A DNA stretch of 64,000 bases from Gammaproteobacteria bacterium (lineage in GTDB: Bacteria > Pseudomonadota > Gammaproteobacteria > Pseudomonadales > Azotimanducaceae). The notes under the pieces were generated by a model that saw nothing but the letters and a program-made list of their open reading frames with translations, did no database searches and was not told the origin of the DNA. Shown in pieces: positions 46,621 through 54,790 of the stretch (positions within the stretch are counted from its first letter, which is position 1; every line of letters starts with the position of its first letter). A program made the translations under genes and the position numbers. Where the stretch lies: assembly GCA_026707945.1 (NCBI GenBank), contig JAPOVV010000041.1:62001-126000 (forward strand), read 5' to 3'.

Positions 46621-47795
46621 CTGTATTCAAGGTCTTCTTGGTGTTGGCCATTGCCTTGCTAGCAGCTCTTCTTGGCACATTGATCGCCAGTGACGCTGGA
46701 TACGTTGTAGTAGGGTTTCAGGGTTGGGAGATCGCAACTTCCGTTTGGGCAGCGATAGCAGCACTTTTAGTTCTTGCCGTCTTGGTCTATTCCACAATGA
46801 AGCTCCTCAACCTAATGTGGCTGAGGAACTCAAAGATCGCGGATTGGTTCTCGGCAAAACGTACGCTGAATTCTCAACGTCAAACGCTTCAGGCGATTGA
46901 AGAAGAAACAAACGGAAATACTGTGGAAGCCGTTCGACTATTGGTTGCGGCAGGTCAGCAGAGTCCGAATCCAATCCTGCACTTCCTTCGCGCCAGTGAA
47001 CTTGCGAGTCGTATCGGAGCAAAGGACAAGGCCGAGGAACTTCGTCTAGATGCGACCAAACTTGGTGACAACGAACTTTCTGTATTTAAGCGACTTAATG
47101 ATGCGCTCGAGTTAATGGGTCGTCAAGATAAACGACAGGGCTTGCGAGCGCTTAGAAGGCTTCTAGAGGACCATCCGCGCTGCGCACCGGCTTTGCTTAC
47201 GTTGGTGCGACACTGCCACGATGTGGAGGATTGGGTTGGTGCGCTCGAGTATCTCGATGTGTTGTCGCGACTATCTTTCGTGGCGGACGAGGAAATTTAC
47301 GAACTGCTTGTCACGAGTTGGATTGGTCGGATCCGTCAGGCGGACCCGTTGGCAGTCTCGAATGTCTGGCACGCCGTGCCGCGCAAGATGAAACAGGAAC
47401 CGGGTGTGTTGGTTGTTTATGTCGATGCCCTACGAGAAAAAGGTGATTTGGACAAAGCCATTCATGAACTAGAGCGGTCGATCAATCGTCGTTGGGATCG
47501 TCAGACTGTCCTCGCGTACGGATTGGTTGACGGCAACGCCGAAAAGCAGCTCACAACAGCCGAAGGATGGATGAAAGAGCACGCTGATGATGCAACCCTG
47601 CACCTCACAGTTGGGCGTTTACATCGACGTCTCGGAAAGAATGAGGACGCACGCAGTCACTTCGAAAGAAGCGTGAGTCTAGACGGCGTACTTGATGCAA
47701 AACTGGAACTCGCGGAGCTCCATATTGAGAGTGGTGAAATACAAGAGGCGAACGACGTATTAGCGAGACTCAAACAAGATCTATCGACAAACTAA
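46617..47795 (+). CDS. hemY: HemY-like TPR membrane protein
   Basis: 392 residues. Two N-terminal transmembrane helices (VFLVLAIALLAALLGTLIA and WAAIAALLVLAVLVYSTMK) flank the HemY_N periplasmic loop with DAGYVVVGFQGWEIATS. TPR-like helices follow to the end (LGKNEDARSHFERSVSL). Gammaproteobacterial HemY is not the protoporphyrinogen oxidase of the same name and has an unclear part in late heme synthesis. ATGA overlap with hemX. It ends 6 bp from the convergent rho. Confidence 0.93.
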   Translation: MTVFKVFLVLAIALLAALLGTLIASDAGYVVVGFQGWEIATSVWAAIAALLVLAVLVYSTMKLLNLMWLRNSKIADWFSAKRTLNSQRQTLQAIEEETNGNTVEAVRLLVAAGQQSPNPILHFLRASELASRIGAKDKAEELRLDATKLGDNELSVFKRLNDALELMGRQDKRQGLRALRRLLEDHPRCAPALLTLVRHCHDVEDWVGALEYLDVLSRLSFVADEEIYELLVTSWIGRIRQADPLAVSNVWHAVPRKMKQEPGVLVVYVDALREKGDLDKAIHELERSINRRWDRQTVLAYGLVDGNAEKQLTTAEGWMKEHADDATLHLTVGRLHRRLGKNEDARSHFERSVSLDGVLDAKLELAELHIESGEIQEANDVLARLKQDLSTN

Positions 47796-47801
47796 TGTGT
47801 A

Positions 47802-49076
47802 CTACTGAATCTTCATCGACGCGAAGAATTCATCGTTAGTTCGTGTCTCTTTAAGACGACTGATTACAAATTCGAGCGCTTCGAGGTCGTCCATTTCGTC
47901 AACGAGTTTTCGAAGAATCCAGACACGTTGGCGATCTTCGTCGCTTAACAGCAACTCTTCACGACGAGTTCCAGACCTCCGAATATTGATTGCGGGATAA
48001 ACACGACTTTCCGCCATCCGGCGTTCAAGATGCAATTCTTGGTTGCCAGTTCCCTTGAACTCTTCGTAGATCACCTCGTCCATCCGTGAGCCTGTTTCAA
48101 CAAGTGCCGTTGCGACGATAGTAAGACTGCCGCCTTCTTCGATGTTACGTGCTGCGCCAAAGAATCGTTTCGGGCGTTCGAGCGCATTCGCGTCCACGCC
48201 GCCCGTCAACACACGACCAGTTGTCGGTGTAGCTGTGTTGTAGGCTCTAGCCAGTCGCGTAATCGAATCGAGCAAGATCACGACATCACGTTTCTGCTCG
48301 ACAAGACGTTTCGCCTTCTCAATTACCATCTCGGCGACTTGGATGTGTCGCTTGTGGGACTCGTCAAACGTACTCGCTACGACTTCTGCATTGACGAGAC
48401 TCTTCATCTCGGTGACTTCCTCGGGTCTCTCATCGATCAACAATACGATCAAGGTCACATCGGGGTCGTTCGCAGTGATCGACTGCGCGATGGCCTGGAG
48501 CATGAGTGTCTTACCTGCTTTCGGTGGCGACACGATCAAGCCGCGTTGTCCTTTGCCGATGGGCGCGATGAAGTCGACGATCCGTCCAGAAAGGTCTTCG
48601 GTACTTCCGTTGCCACGCTCTAAAGTGAGACGTTGGGTCGGGAATAGTGGCGTGAGATTTTCAAATAGGATCTGACGGCGGCGTTGCTTGGTATCAACCT
48701 GTTCTTGATTGATGTTGTCAATCCGCATGAGCGCAAAGTAACGCTCACCATTGCCGTTACGAGGTGCCCGAATTTTGCCGGAGATACTGTCGCCCGTGCG
48801 CAGTCCGAGTCGGCGGATTTGGGTGTGAGAAACGTAAATATCGTCAGGACCCGCCTGATAGCTCGTAAAGGGTGAACGAAGGAACCCGTAGCCGTCATCA
48901 TGGATCTCCAGCGTCCCCTCACCACGAACATCCTCGCCTTGTTTCGTAAGTTTTCGAAGAATTCCTAAGATGATTTCTGGTTGTTTAGCGCGGTGAAGGT
49001 GCTCGACGCCATATTCTTCGGCGATAGTGAGTAATTCGTCGATTGGCTTTTGTTTAAGGTCTGATAAATTCACCAT
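47802..49076 (-). CDS. rho: Transcription termination factor Rho
   Basis: 424 residues from the ATG at 49076 ([16 protein letters not shown]); the ATG at 49112 adds 12 residues foreign to the family. N-terminal cold-shock-like RNA-binding domain has [13 protein letters not shown] and [12 protein letters not shown]. Walker A is in [12 protein letters not shown], Walker B region [17 protein letters not shown]-loop [16 protein letters not shown]-loop [18 protein letters not shown], and the closing [13 protein letters not shown]. Essential hexameric helicase. The ~200 bp before the next gene show no recognised leader structure. Confidence 0.98.
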   Translation of the reverse strand: MVNLSDLKQKPIDELLTIAEEYGVEHLHRAKQPEIILGILRKLTKQGEDVRGEGTLEIHDDGYGFLRSPFTSYQAGPDDIYVSHTQIRRLGLRTGDSISGKIRAPRNGNGERYFALMRIDNINQEQVDTKQRRRQILFENLTPLFPTQRLTLERGNGSTEDLSGRIVDFIAPIGKGQRGLIVSPPKAGKTLMLQAIAQSITANDPDVTLIVLLIDERPEEVTEMKSLVNAEVVASTFDESHKRHIQVAEMVIEKAKRLVEQKRDVVILLDSITRLARAYNTATPTTGRVLTGGVDANALERPKRFFGAARNIEEGGSLTIVATALVETGSRMDEVIYEEFKGTGNQELHLERRMAESRVYPAINIRRSGTRREELLLSDEDRQRVWILRKLVDEMDDLEALEFVISRLKETRTNDEFFASMKIQ

Positions 49077-49278
49077 GTTAGCTTGATTAATCGAAGGGAA
49101 AACGTTGCACAACGACAGTGCAAATGGAAAAGTTAAAGAGGGTTTGACAACCGTCGGAACAACGGTCGCTCAGGCGTAGTGCCTTTGGTAGGAAAGATTT
49201 TAGCAGCTAAATCGTCGTATGCGTCAAAAGTTTTTACGATGTCGGTGAGTTGCGCATGGACGACACAATAATTTAGGT

Positions 49279-50967
49279 ATGACTCATTCCCGATTTGCAG
49301 AGATGCGAATGGTTCTCGCGCACGGTGTTCTCCTCATCTTGTTAGCGGGTGCGACGTTTCCACTGTGTGTGAAAGGTGAAATTGCTTTTCGCGAGGTCGC
49401 TGCTGACGCAGGGGTCGATTTCGTGCACCAAAGTGGTGCGTTAGGGCAACGATGGACTTTGGAAATCACCGGTGCGGGCGTCGGTTTGCTGGACTACGAC
49501 AACGATGGCAAATTGGACATTTGGGTCGTGCAGGGTGGTCCATTGAAGGATCGAACGGGAGACTTACCAACCGATCGCCTCTACCGCAATGTCTCCAAGG
49601 GTTCGGAACTCGAGTTTCAAGACGTGACAGGCTCTGCTGGTCTCGGTGCAGAGACGTACGGTATGGGTGTTGTCACGGGCGACGTTGACAATGATGGCGA
49701 CATGGATGTCATCACGTTGAATTTCGGCAGGAACCAGCTGTTCCTCAATTGGGGCACGCGTTTTAAAAAACGTGTAGATAAAGCGCTTATGAAACCTTCC
49801 GATTGGTCGATCTCCGGCAGCCTCGCGGACTTGAACGGCGACGGTTGGCTCGACTTGTACGTCGCCAATTACATGGAATTTCCGCCACTCGATAAATACA
49901 GGGTGTGCCGACGCCTTTCCACGCGCAAAGGATATTGTGCGCCGAGTAACTTTGATCCCACGCCAGATCAGCTGCTGTTAAACGAAGGGAATGGAGTATT
50001 TCGGGACGTATCGAAAGATTTCGGAATCGAGGGTGCAGCTGAACGGGGTATGGGAGTCGTAATTGACGACCTCAACGGTGACGGTATGCCTGATATTTAC
50101 GTAGCGAACGATATGGCGATGAATTTCCTGTGGTTGAATAGAGGCGGTAGCCAGTTCGTCGACGATGCCCTGCTTAGTGGTGTCGCGGTAAATGGTCATG
50201 GCATGCGAGAAGCGAGCATGGGAGTTTCTGTGGCGGATTGGGATCGGGATTTCGATCCTGACTTATTTTTGACGCACGACCTGAAGGAGAGTAACACGCT
50301 CTATTCATATGAACACGCAGGTTGGTTTTCGGATCAATCTATTCAGTCGGGATTAGCACCAGCAAGCATGTCAAAAACTGGGTTCGGAACGGTGTTCTTC
50401 GACGTAGAGAACGATGGCGACTTAGACGTGTTTATTGCGAACGGGTCGGTCTCGATGATCGATGCGCAGTTGGCGAAACGACTAGAACCACCTTTACGGC
50501 AAACAAATCAATTGTTCATCAACAACGGCACAGGGAAATTCAAAGAGACAGAAGCGACGACACTGAGTCAATTCGAAGAGGTGAGTCGTGGGGCGGCAAT
50601 GGGTGATCTCGACAACGATGGCGATGTCGATCTGGTCGTCTCGAACAACGATGGTCCCGTGCGGATTCATCAGAATGTCTCGACGAATTCCAATGGGATG
50701 ACGAACCACTGGCTCGGCGTGAGATTGTTGACCTTAGGTCGCGACGCAATTGGCGCCGTTGCGTGGCTCAAAGGTGAATCGAGGGAACGTAAAGTCGTGC
50801 GTACGGACGGGAGCTACGCGTCTGCTCACGATCCTCGATTGATTTTCGGCTTGGGTGATAACGCTGCAACACCGACGTTGCAAGTGAAGTGGCCAGATGG
50901 GGTTATTGAGACGTTTCCAGACTTGGCGGTCAATCGCTACCATGTTTTGACTCAATCGTTGCCGTGA
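49279..50967 (+). CDS. CRTAC1-like FG-GAP/ASPIC-UnbV surface protein, pair A
   Basis: 562 residues with a signal peptide (hydrophobic core VLAHGVLLILLAGATFPLC). FG-GAP/VCBS repeats recur with DYDNDGKLD, DVDNDGDMD, DLNGDGWLD, DVENDGDLD and DLDNDGDVD, calcium-binding loops of an integrin-type beta-propeller. The C-terminal ASPIC/UnbV domain has VVRTDGSYASAHDPRLIFGLG and WPDGVIETF. The family includes vertebrate CRTAC1 and bacterial exported proteins of unsettled role. Its stop overlaps the GTG of a TPR gene (GTGA). Clear paralogues lie at 54791 and 58967. Confidence 0.92.
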   Translation: MTHSRFAEMRMVLAHGVLLILLAGATFPLCVKGEIAFREVAADAGVDFVHQSGALGQRWTLEITGAGVGLLDYDNDGKLDIWVVQGGPLKDRTGDLPTDRLYRNVSKGSELEFQDVTGSAGLGAETYGMGVVTGDVDNDGDMDVITLNFGRNQLFLNWGTRFKKRVDKALMKPSDWSISGSLADLNGDGWLDLYVANYMEFPPLDKYRVCRRLSTRKGYCAPSNFDPTPDQLLLNEGNGVFRDVSKDFGIEGAAERGMGVVIDDLNGDGMPDIYVANDMAMNFLWLNRGGSQFVDDALLSGVAVNGHGMREASMGVSVADWDRDFDPDLFLTHDLKESNTLYSYEHAGWFSDQSIQSGLAPASMSKTGFGTVFFDVENDGDLDVFIANGSVSMIDAQLAKRLEPPLRQTNQLFINNGTGKFKETEATTLSQFEEVSRGAAMGDLDNDGDVDLVVSNNDGPVRIHQNVSTNSNGMTNHWLGVRLLTLGRDAIGAVAWLKGESRERKVVRTDGSYASAHDPRLIFGLGDNAATPTLQVKWPDGVIETFPDLAVNRYHVLTQSLP

Positions 50968-52052
50968 CTTACCGATGCGTGGGCGCGAGGCGCTTTTTCA
51001 CCGCGTTTTTCATTGTGTTAGCGACGACCCAATCCGCGAATGAGATTTTTCTTGAAGGCATAGAAGAACCGCTCGCTACTGTTGCGAGTGCGGCATACGA
51101 AGCGGCACTTAGTAGCGACATCAATTTGAATCCTGAGCTTGTCGCTAACAGATGGGGTGAGTTAGGCATGTTGCTTCAAGCTCATAACTTGCACGAACAG
51201 GCAATCGCAGCGTATTCGAACGCTCTGACGGTAGTTTCGGATCCCCGATGGCTTTATCTTCGAAGTATCGCTTATGGTGAATTAGGTCTCCTGCAAGAAT
51301 CGATCGACGATCTCATATCGGTGACGCGTTCGATGCGCGAGGTTGCGATTATTTGGTATCGATTGGGTCAAGCTTTGTTGAATGCTGGGAGGGTTTCTGA
51401 TGCCAAAGAAGCGCTGACCAACGCGTTGGCTTTAGACAAGGATTTGGCTGCAGCCCACATGTCGCTAGCCGATGCGCAAATACTTGATGCCGATTACGCT
51501 AAAGCCAAGGAGTCGTTACAACAAGCGTACGAACTCCAACCACAAGCCGGTCAGATCGCATACCGGTTGGCTTTGGTCGAACGTGAACTAGGCGACTTGC
51601 GTTCAAGTCAGCTATGGTTGGAAAAGCGAGTTAATCAGTTTGCCCCCGTTGTTGAAGATCCGATGCTGGTCCTGGTAGCGCAATACAGCACGAATCCGAC
51701 GTTTTTCATATCCGCCGCTCGACGGGCGTGGGAACGAGGCGATCGTGAAACAGCGTTGGAAGCGTACCGTCAGGCCATTGCGCTTGAACCGGAAAATGTT
51801 GAGAACTTAATCGGCTACACGCAGTTGCTCATCGCGCTAAATCGTTACGATGAAGCGTCAAAGACACTCGATGCGATTGGCGATATTTCGTCCGATGGAG
51901 GCATGTTCTGGTATCTTCGTGCAGTTACCTATTTAGAGAAGGACTTAGTCCTTGCAGCGCAGGACGCGATAAACAAAGCGCTAGCCATAGATCCCACTCC
52001 GAAAGCATTGGCTCTGGAACGTGAAATTAAAGAATTACGAAAGTACGACTGA
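50964..52052 (+). CDS. Secreted TPR protein, partner of CRTAC1-like protein A
   Basis: 362 residues from the GTG at 50964, overlapping the previous stop by 4 bp. Signal peptide ARRFFTAFFIVLATTQSANE. At least six TPR-like units, such as NRWGELGMLLQAHNLHEQAIAAYSNAL (key LLQAHNLHEQAIAAYSNAL) and WYRLGQALLNAGRVSDAKEAL. A non-TPR insert with DPMLVLVAQ and the next RAWERGDRETALEAYRQA recur in the TPR partners at 56430 and 60661, so these are paralogues. It likely binds its neighbour or a shared ligand in the periplasm. Confidence 0.88.
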   Translation: MTYRCVGARRFFTAFFIVLATTQSANEIFLEGIEEPLATVASAAYEAALSSDINLNPELVANRWGELGMLLQAHNLHEQAIAAYSNALTVVSDPRWLYLRSIAYGELGLLQESIDDLISVTRSMREVAIIWYRLGQALLNAGRVSDAKEALTNALALDKDLAAAHMSLADAQILDADYAKAKESLQQAYELQPQAGQIAYRLALVERELGDLRSSQLWLEKRVNQFAPVVEDPMLVLVAQYSTNPTFFISAARRAWERGDRETALEAYRQAIALEPENVENLIGYTQLLIALNRYDEASKTLDAIGDISSDGGMFWYLRAVTYLEKDLVLAAQDAINKALAIDPTPKALALEREIKELRKYD

Positions 52053-52093
52053 AAAAAGACGAAAATTAAGGCATTAATAGGCGGCAAAGGCGC

Positions 52094-52121
52094 TTGACAA
52101 GTCTGCTTGCGAGCGTATTGC
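52094..52121 (+). promoter_or_regulatory. Candidate sigma-70 promoter
   Basis: TTGACA (52094-52099) and TATTGC (52116-52121) are 16 bases apart in the 169-bp gap before the first Sel1-like gene. The -35 is perfect; the -10 is weak. Confidence 0.35.
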
Positions 52122-52221
52122 GGAAGGAGATCTGGTTAACTACACCTCCTAGCTAGCAGCTGATTGGAAGCAGCTCGACTGTTAGACGATTGGCGTTAAT
52201 CGTGACACCTTAACCTAAAAT

Positions 52222-52959
52222 TTGCGTAGAAGGAAGAAACCAAGCGTACGCCTTTATTGTGCAATTGATGTGATAGAGACCAATCAATTGCGGAGACTTT
52301 CTCCGTTGCTCGTCGTACTAGCACTCTCATCAAACGGAATTGCGACTGCACAGGACGAAGGAATCACCGAAGAGACGATCGCGGCGAGAACCGATCGAGA
52401 GTACCAGATTGAGGAAGAACTGATCGTCCAAGGTACGCCGGATCGGATAAAAAGCCCTAATCAGATACTTCGGGGATACGACGCACGAAACATGGGTGGT
52501 TATTACTACAAGCTGCGCATGTACGAGAAAGCGTATCCCTATCTAGTAGAAGCGGCACAGGAAGGCTTCAAAATGTCGCAGGCTAGGTTAGGCTATATCT
52601 ACCAGAAAGGTCTTGGTGGTGTTGAGCGCGACTGGGTTAAAGCAGTAGGCTGGTTGGGTGTTGCGGCGTCGCCGAGTTCCGATCCTGAAATCATGAACTA
52701 TTGGAAGAACCTGAGGGCGAAGATTCCGGAACAGAACTTGCCGATGATCCAAGACATCATTGAAGAATATGTGTCGAAATATGGCAGCAAAGCGACGGGT
52801 GTCACTTGTGACATTAATCGTGCTGCCGGGACGCATATCGCTCGCATGCGTTGTCTCTACGACGACGAGATCGAGTATCGTGACCCAGCTGATACGTTGG
52901 GTATCCCTCAGGTCGAAATTGACACTAGCGTTGGTGGTGGCGGTTCGGCACCGTTCTAG
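52222..52959 (+). CDS. Secreted Sel1-like protein with TonB-box-like motif, copy 1
   Basis: Up to 245 residues. The frame opens with TTG at 52222; GTG at 52270 would put the signal peptide (LRRLSPLLVVLALSSNGIATAQ) closer to the N-terminus, so the start is uncertain. After the signal comes IEEELIVQG (63-71), resembling the TonB-box region of TonB receptors. Sel1-like repeats: YEKAYPYLVEAAQEGFKMSQARLGYIYQKG (key SQARLGYIYQKGLGG) and AVGWLGVAA. The C-terminal domain has Cys pair VTCDINRAAGTHIARMRC and ends in a Gly-rich tail. First of three tandem paralogues with the genes at 53041 and 53848. Confidence 0.72.
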   Translation: MRRRKKPSVRLYCAIDVIETNQLRRLSPLLVVLALSSNGIATAQDEGITEETIAARTDREYQIEEELIVQGTPDRIKSPNQILRGYDARNMGGYYYKLRMYEKAYPYLVEAAQEGFKMSQARLGYIYQKGLGGVERDWVKAVGWLGVAASPSSDPEIMNYWKNLRAKIPEQNLPMIQDIIEEYVSKYGSKATGVTCDINRAAGTHIARMRCLYDDEIEYRDPADTLGIPQVEIDTSVGGGGSAPF

Positions 52960-53040
52960 TGTTCGTCTGAATTACAACGAGGTATTGCGCACAACTGCGA
53001 AAGGACTCGTTCGAACCAATTCAAATGAGGTAACTCATCA

Positions 53041-53775
53041 ATGATCGAATTGAAACAATCGACAATGCAAGTGATCTTGATCTGCATTGGAGTCGCCTTT
53101 GCACCGATGACTTTAGCAGTTGGTGAAGAAATCGTCGTGATCGGCGAAGCCTCAGAAGGTCCTGGTCCACTCGAAATGGTTGAGATCATGAACGCCCATG
53201 TGACGGCTGGTCAGCTTTACCGTAAGAAAAAATACGCAGAGGCGTTAGAGTATCTGGAAATAGCTGCAAAAGGGGGCATGAAACGTTCTCAAGCGCAGCT
53301 AGGCGCGATTTTGCTCGGAATGACCGGGACGGACGAAGTACCACGGGATACTAAACGTGGCGTTGGTTGGCTTGGGGTTGCCGCATACGGTAGTACGGAA
53401 CCCGCATATCGAAAATCTTATGAGGACGTTTACAACGCGATAACACCTGCACAGCATCCGATGATTGACAAGATAGTGGACGGTTACATCGAGAAATACG
53501 GACCGGAGGCTACCAAAGTATCGTGCGAACAAACACGTCGCGCAGGTACCAGAATGTCGAGGTTAGTCTGCACTTTCGATGACTTGCACAAGTATCGTGA
53601 TCAATTAGATGCAGAAACGTTCGGTGCACTAAGTGCTGACGGACAGATTACCGACTATGCCGAAAACTATCGAAGTGGCGGCTTTGGTGGTACCGGCGGC
53701 GGTGGCGGTGGTGGCATCGGCGGTGGTGGCGGACCAGGCGGCGGTGGTGGCGGCGGCGGACCGCGCGGTTTCTAA
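53041..53775 (+). CDS. Secreted Sel1-like protein with TonB-box-like motif and poly-Gly tail, copy 2
   Basis: 244 residues. Signal peptide (STMQVILICIGVAFAPMTLA), then GEEIVVIGEASEG (28-40), TonB-box-like. Sel1 units: YRKKKYAEALEYLEIAAKGG and SQAQLGAILLG, then GVGWLGVAAYG. The C-terminal pair is VSCEQTRRAGTRMSRLVC. The last ~35 residues are almost all Gly (codons GGT/GGC, 53687-53768), ending PRGF. Such tails are flexible and can mediate surface contacts or spacing. Paralogue of the genes on either side, on the same strand, 81 bp after copy 1. Confidence 0.78.
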   Translation: MIELKQSTMQVILICIGVAFAPMTLAVGEEIVVIGEASEGPGPLEMVEIMNAHVTAGQLYRKKKYAEALEYLEIAAKGGMKRSQAQLGAILLGMTGTDEVPRDTKRGVGWLGVAAYGSTEPAYRKSYEDVYNAITPAQHPMIDKIVDGYIEKYGPEATKVSCEQTRRAGTRMSRLVCTFDDLHKYRDQLDAETFGALSADGQITDYAENYRSGGFGGTGGGGGGGIGGGGGPGGGGGGGGPRGF

Positions 53776-53847
53776 CCAGGACGTACGTCTTCGCTAGGTC
53801 GCTCAATCCGGTGATAAGATTCCGTTATTGGCTGATGGTGTACTGAC

Positions 53848-54603
53848 GTGAGAAGCGCAATCGACAAGCAGCGTACTTACACGAAGCATATTGCAGCGTC
53901 AGCGATCTTGCTCGTCATGTCACTTGCGATCACTGCGGACGAACGCCACACACAGTTCGACACGCCGCACGCAGGTCACACCGACGCGGGGATGGAGCAT
54001 TTGATCGTGACTGGCGAAGCTGAGGACTCGATTGAAACCGAGCGAAGAGCATATCTCGATCATCGTCGCGGCATGTTCTTGTATTCACGTGGTCAATACG
54101 ACGAAGCACTTCCGTATTTGATGTCATCGGCCAAACACGGCTATAAGGATTCGCAAGCACGTTTAGCGCATCTTTACCTACATGGATTAGGAGGCGTTCG
54201 ACGTAGCGATGTGGTCGGCATAGCGTGGATGGGGGTGGCTGCACACGGCGAGACGACGCCAATCATTCAACGTCGCTACGACGAATTGATGGCTGCAGTG
54301 CCACCCCATCACATGGAATCGCTCAAACGAGTTGTTGAGGAATACGTAGAGAAGTACGGCAAATTCGAACAGAATGTCGAGTGTGATGTCGCCAAGCACG
54401 CAAGTACACACATTTCAAAGAATCGATGCTACTTTGAGTACGAGTTCGCAGTACTTTCTGCATTAGAAATTGCGGACATGCAGGAGTACTATCGAGACAT
54501 GATCATTCCTCCGGATCAAAATTCGTCGTTTGCGGGTTTGGATAACTTGACGCGCGTACCGGTACCTGTTGAGCCCCCTGCGCCACCAGCTCCCACCAAC
54601 TGA
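53848..54603 (+). CDS. Secreted Sel1-like protein with TonB-box-like motif, copy 3
   Basis: 251 residues, GTG start. Signal peptide (TKHIAASAILLVMSLAITA), then a His-containing linker HTQFDTPHAGHTDAGMEH and HLIVTGEAED (51-60), where LIVTG equals that of the TonB receptor at 62512. Sel1 units: GMFLYSRGQYDEALPYLMSSAKHG and SQARLAHLYLHGLGG, then GIAWMGVAAHG. The C-terminal Cys pair is VECDVAKHASTHISKNRC. The end is Pro-rich (PVPVEPPAPPAPTN). Paralogue of copies 1 and 2, followed by a terminator at 54637-54702. Confidence 0.76.
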   Translation: MRSAIDKQRTYTKHIAASAILLVMSLAITADERHTQFDTPHAGHTDAGMEHLIVTGEAEDSIETERRAYLDHRRGMFLYSRGQYDEALPYLMSSAKHGYKDSQARLAHLYLHGLGGVRRSDVVGIAWMGVAAHGETTPIIQRRYDELMAAVPPHHMESLKRVVEEYVEKYGKFEQNVECDVAKHASTHISKNRCYFEYEFAVLSALEIADMQEYYRDMIIPPDQNSSFAGLDNLTRVPVPVEPPAPPAPTN

Positions 54604-54636
54604 CGCAGCTTAAAAACACGACGCAACGTCTAACAG

Positions 54637-54702
54637 AAAATCCCGCATTCTGTATCAATGTAGTAGTCCATCTGCATGGACTACGACCCGAGCGGGAGTT
54701 TT
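54637..54702 (+). terminator. Nested-stem terminator after the Sel1-like genes
   Basis: An outer stem AAAATCCCGC (54637-54646) pairs with GCGGGA(G)TTTT (54692-54702), giving a U-tract on the + transcript. Inside it, GTAGTCCAT (54663-54671) and ATGGACTAC (54676-54684) form a perfect 9-bp stem with loop CTGC. It ends the three-gene Sel1-like run. Confidence 0.7.
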
Positions 54703-54790
54703 CTCGTTTCGAATGCCTGCCATTGAAGCGTGTGCAGGAAATGAGGGGGAATAAGGGCTTCAGCGAACGATGTGGAAATTGAAATAGGCA

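Noticed and set aside
53687-53768. GGT/GGC repeat as a non-coding satellite or CRISPR-like array
   Set aside because: It is in frame in a well-supported gene and encodes a Gly tail; there are no spacers.
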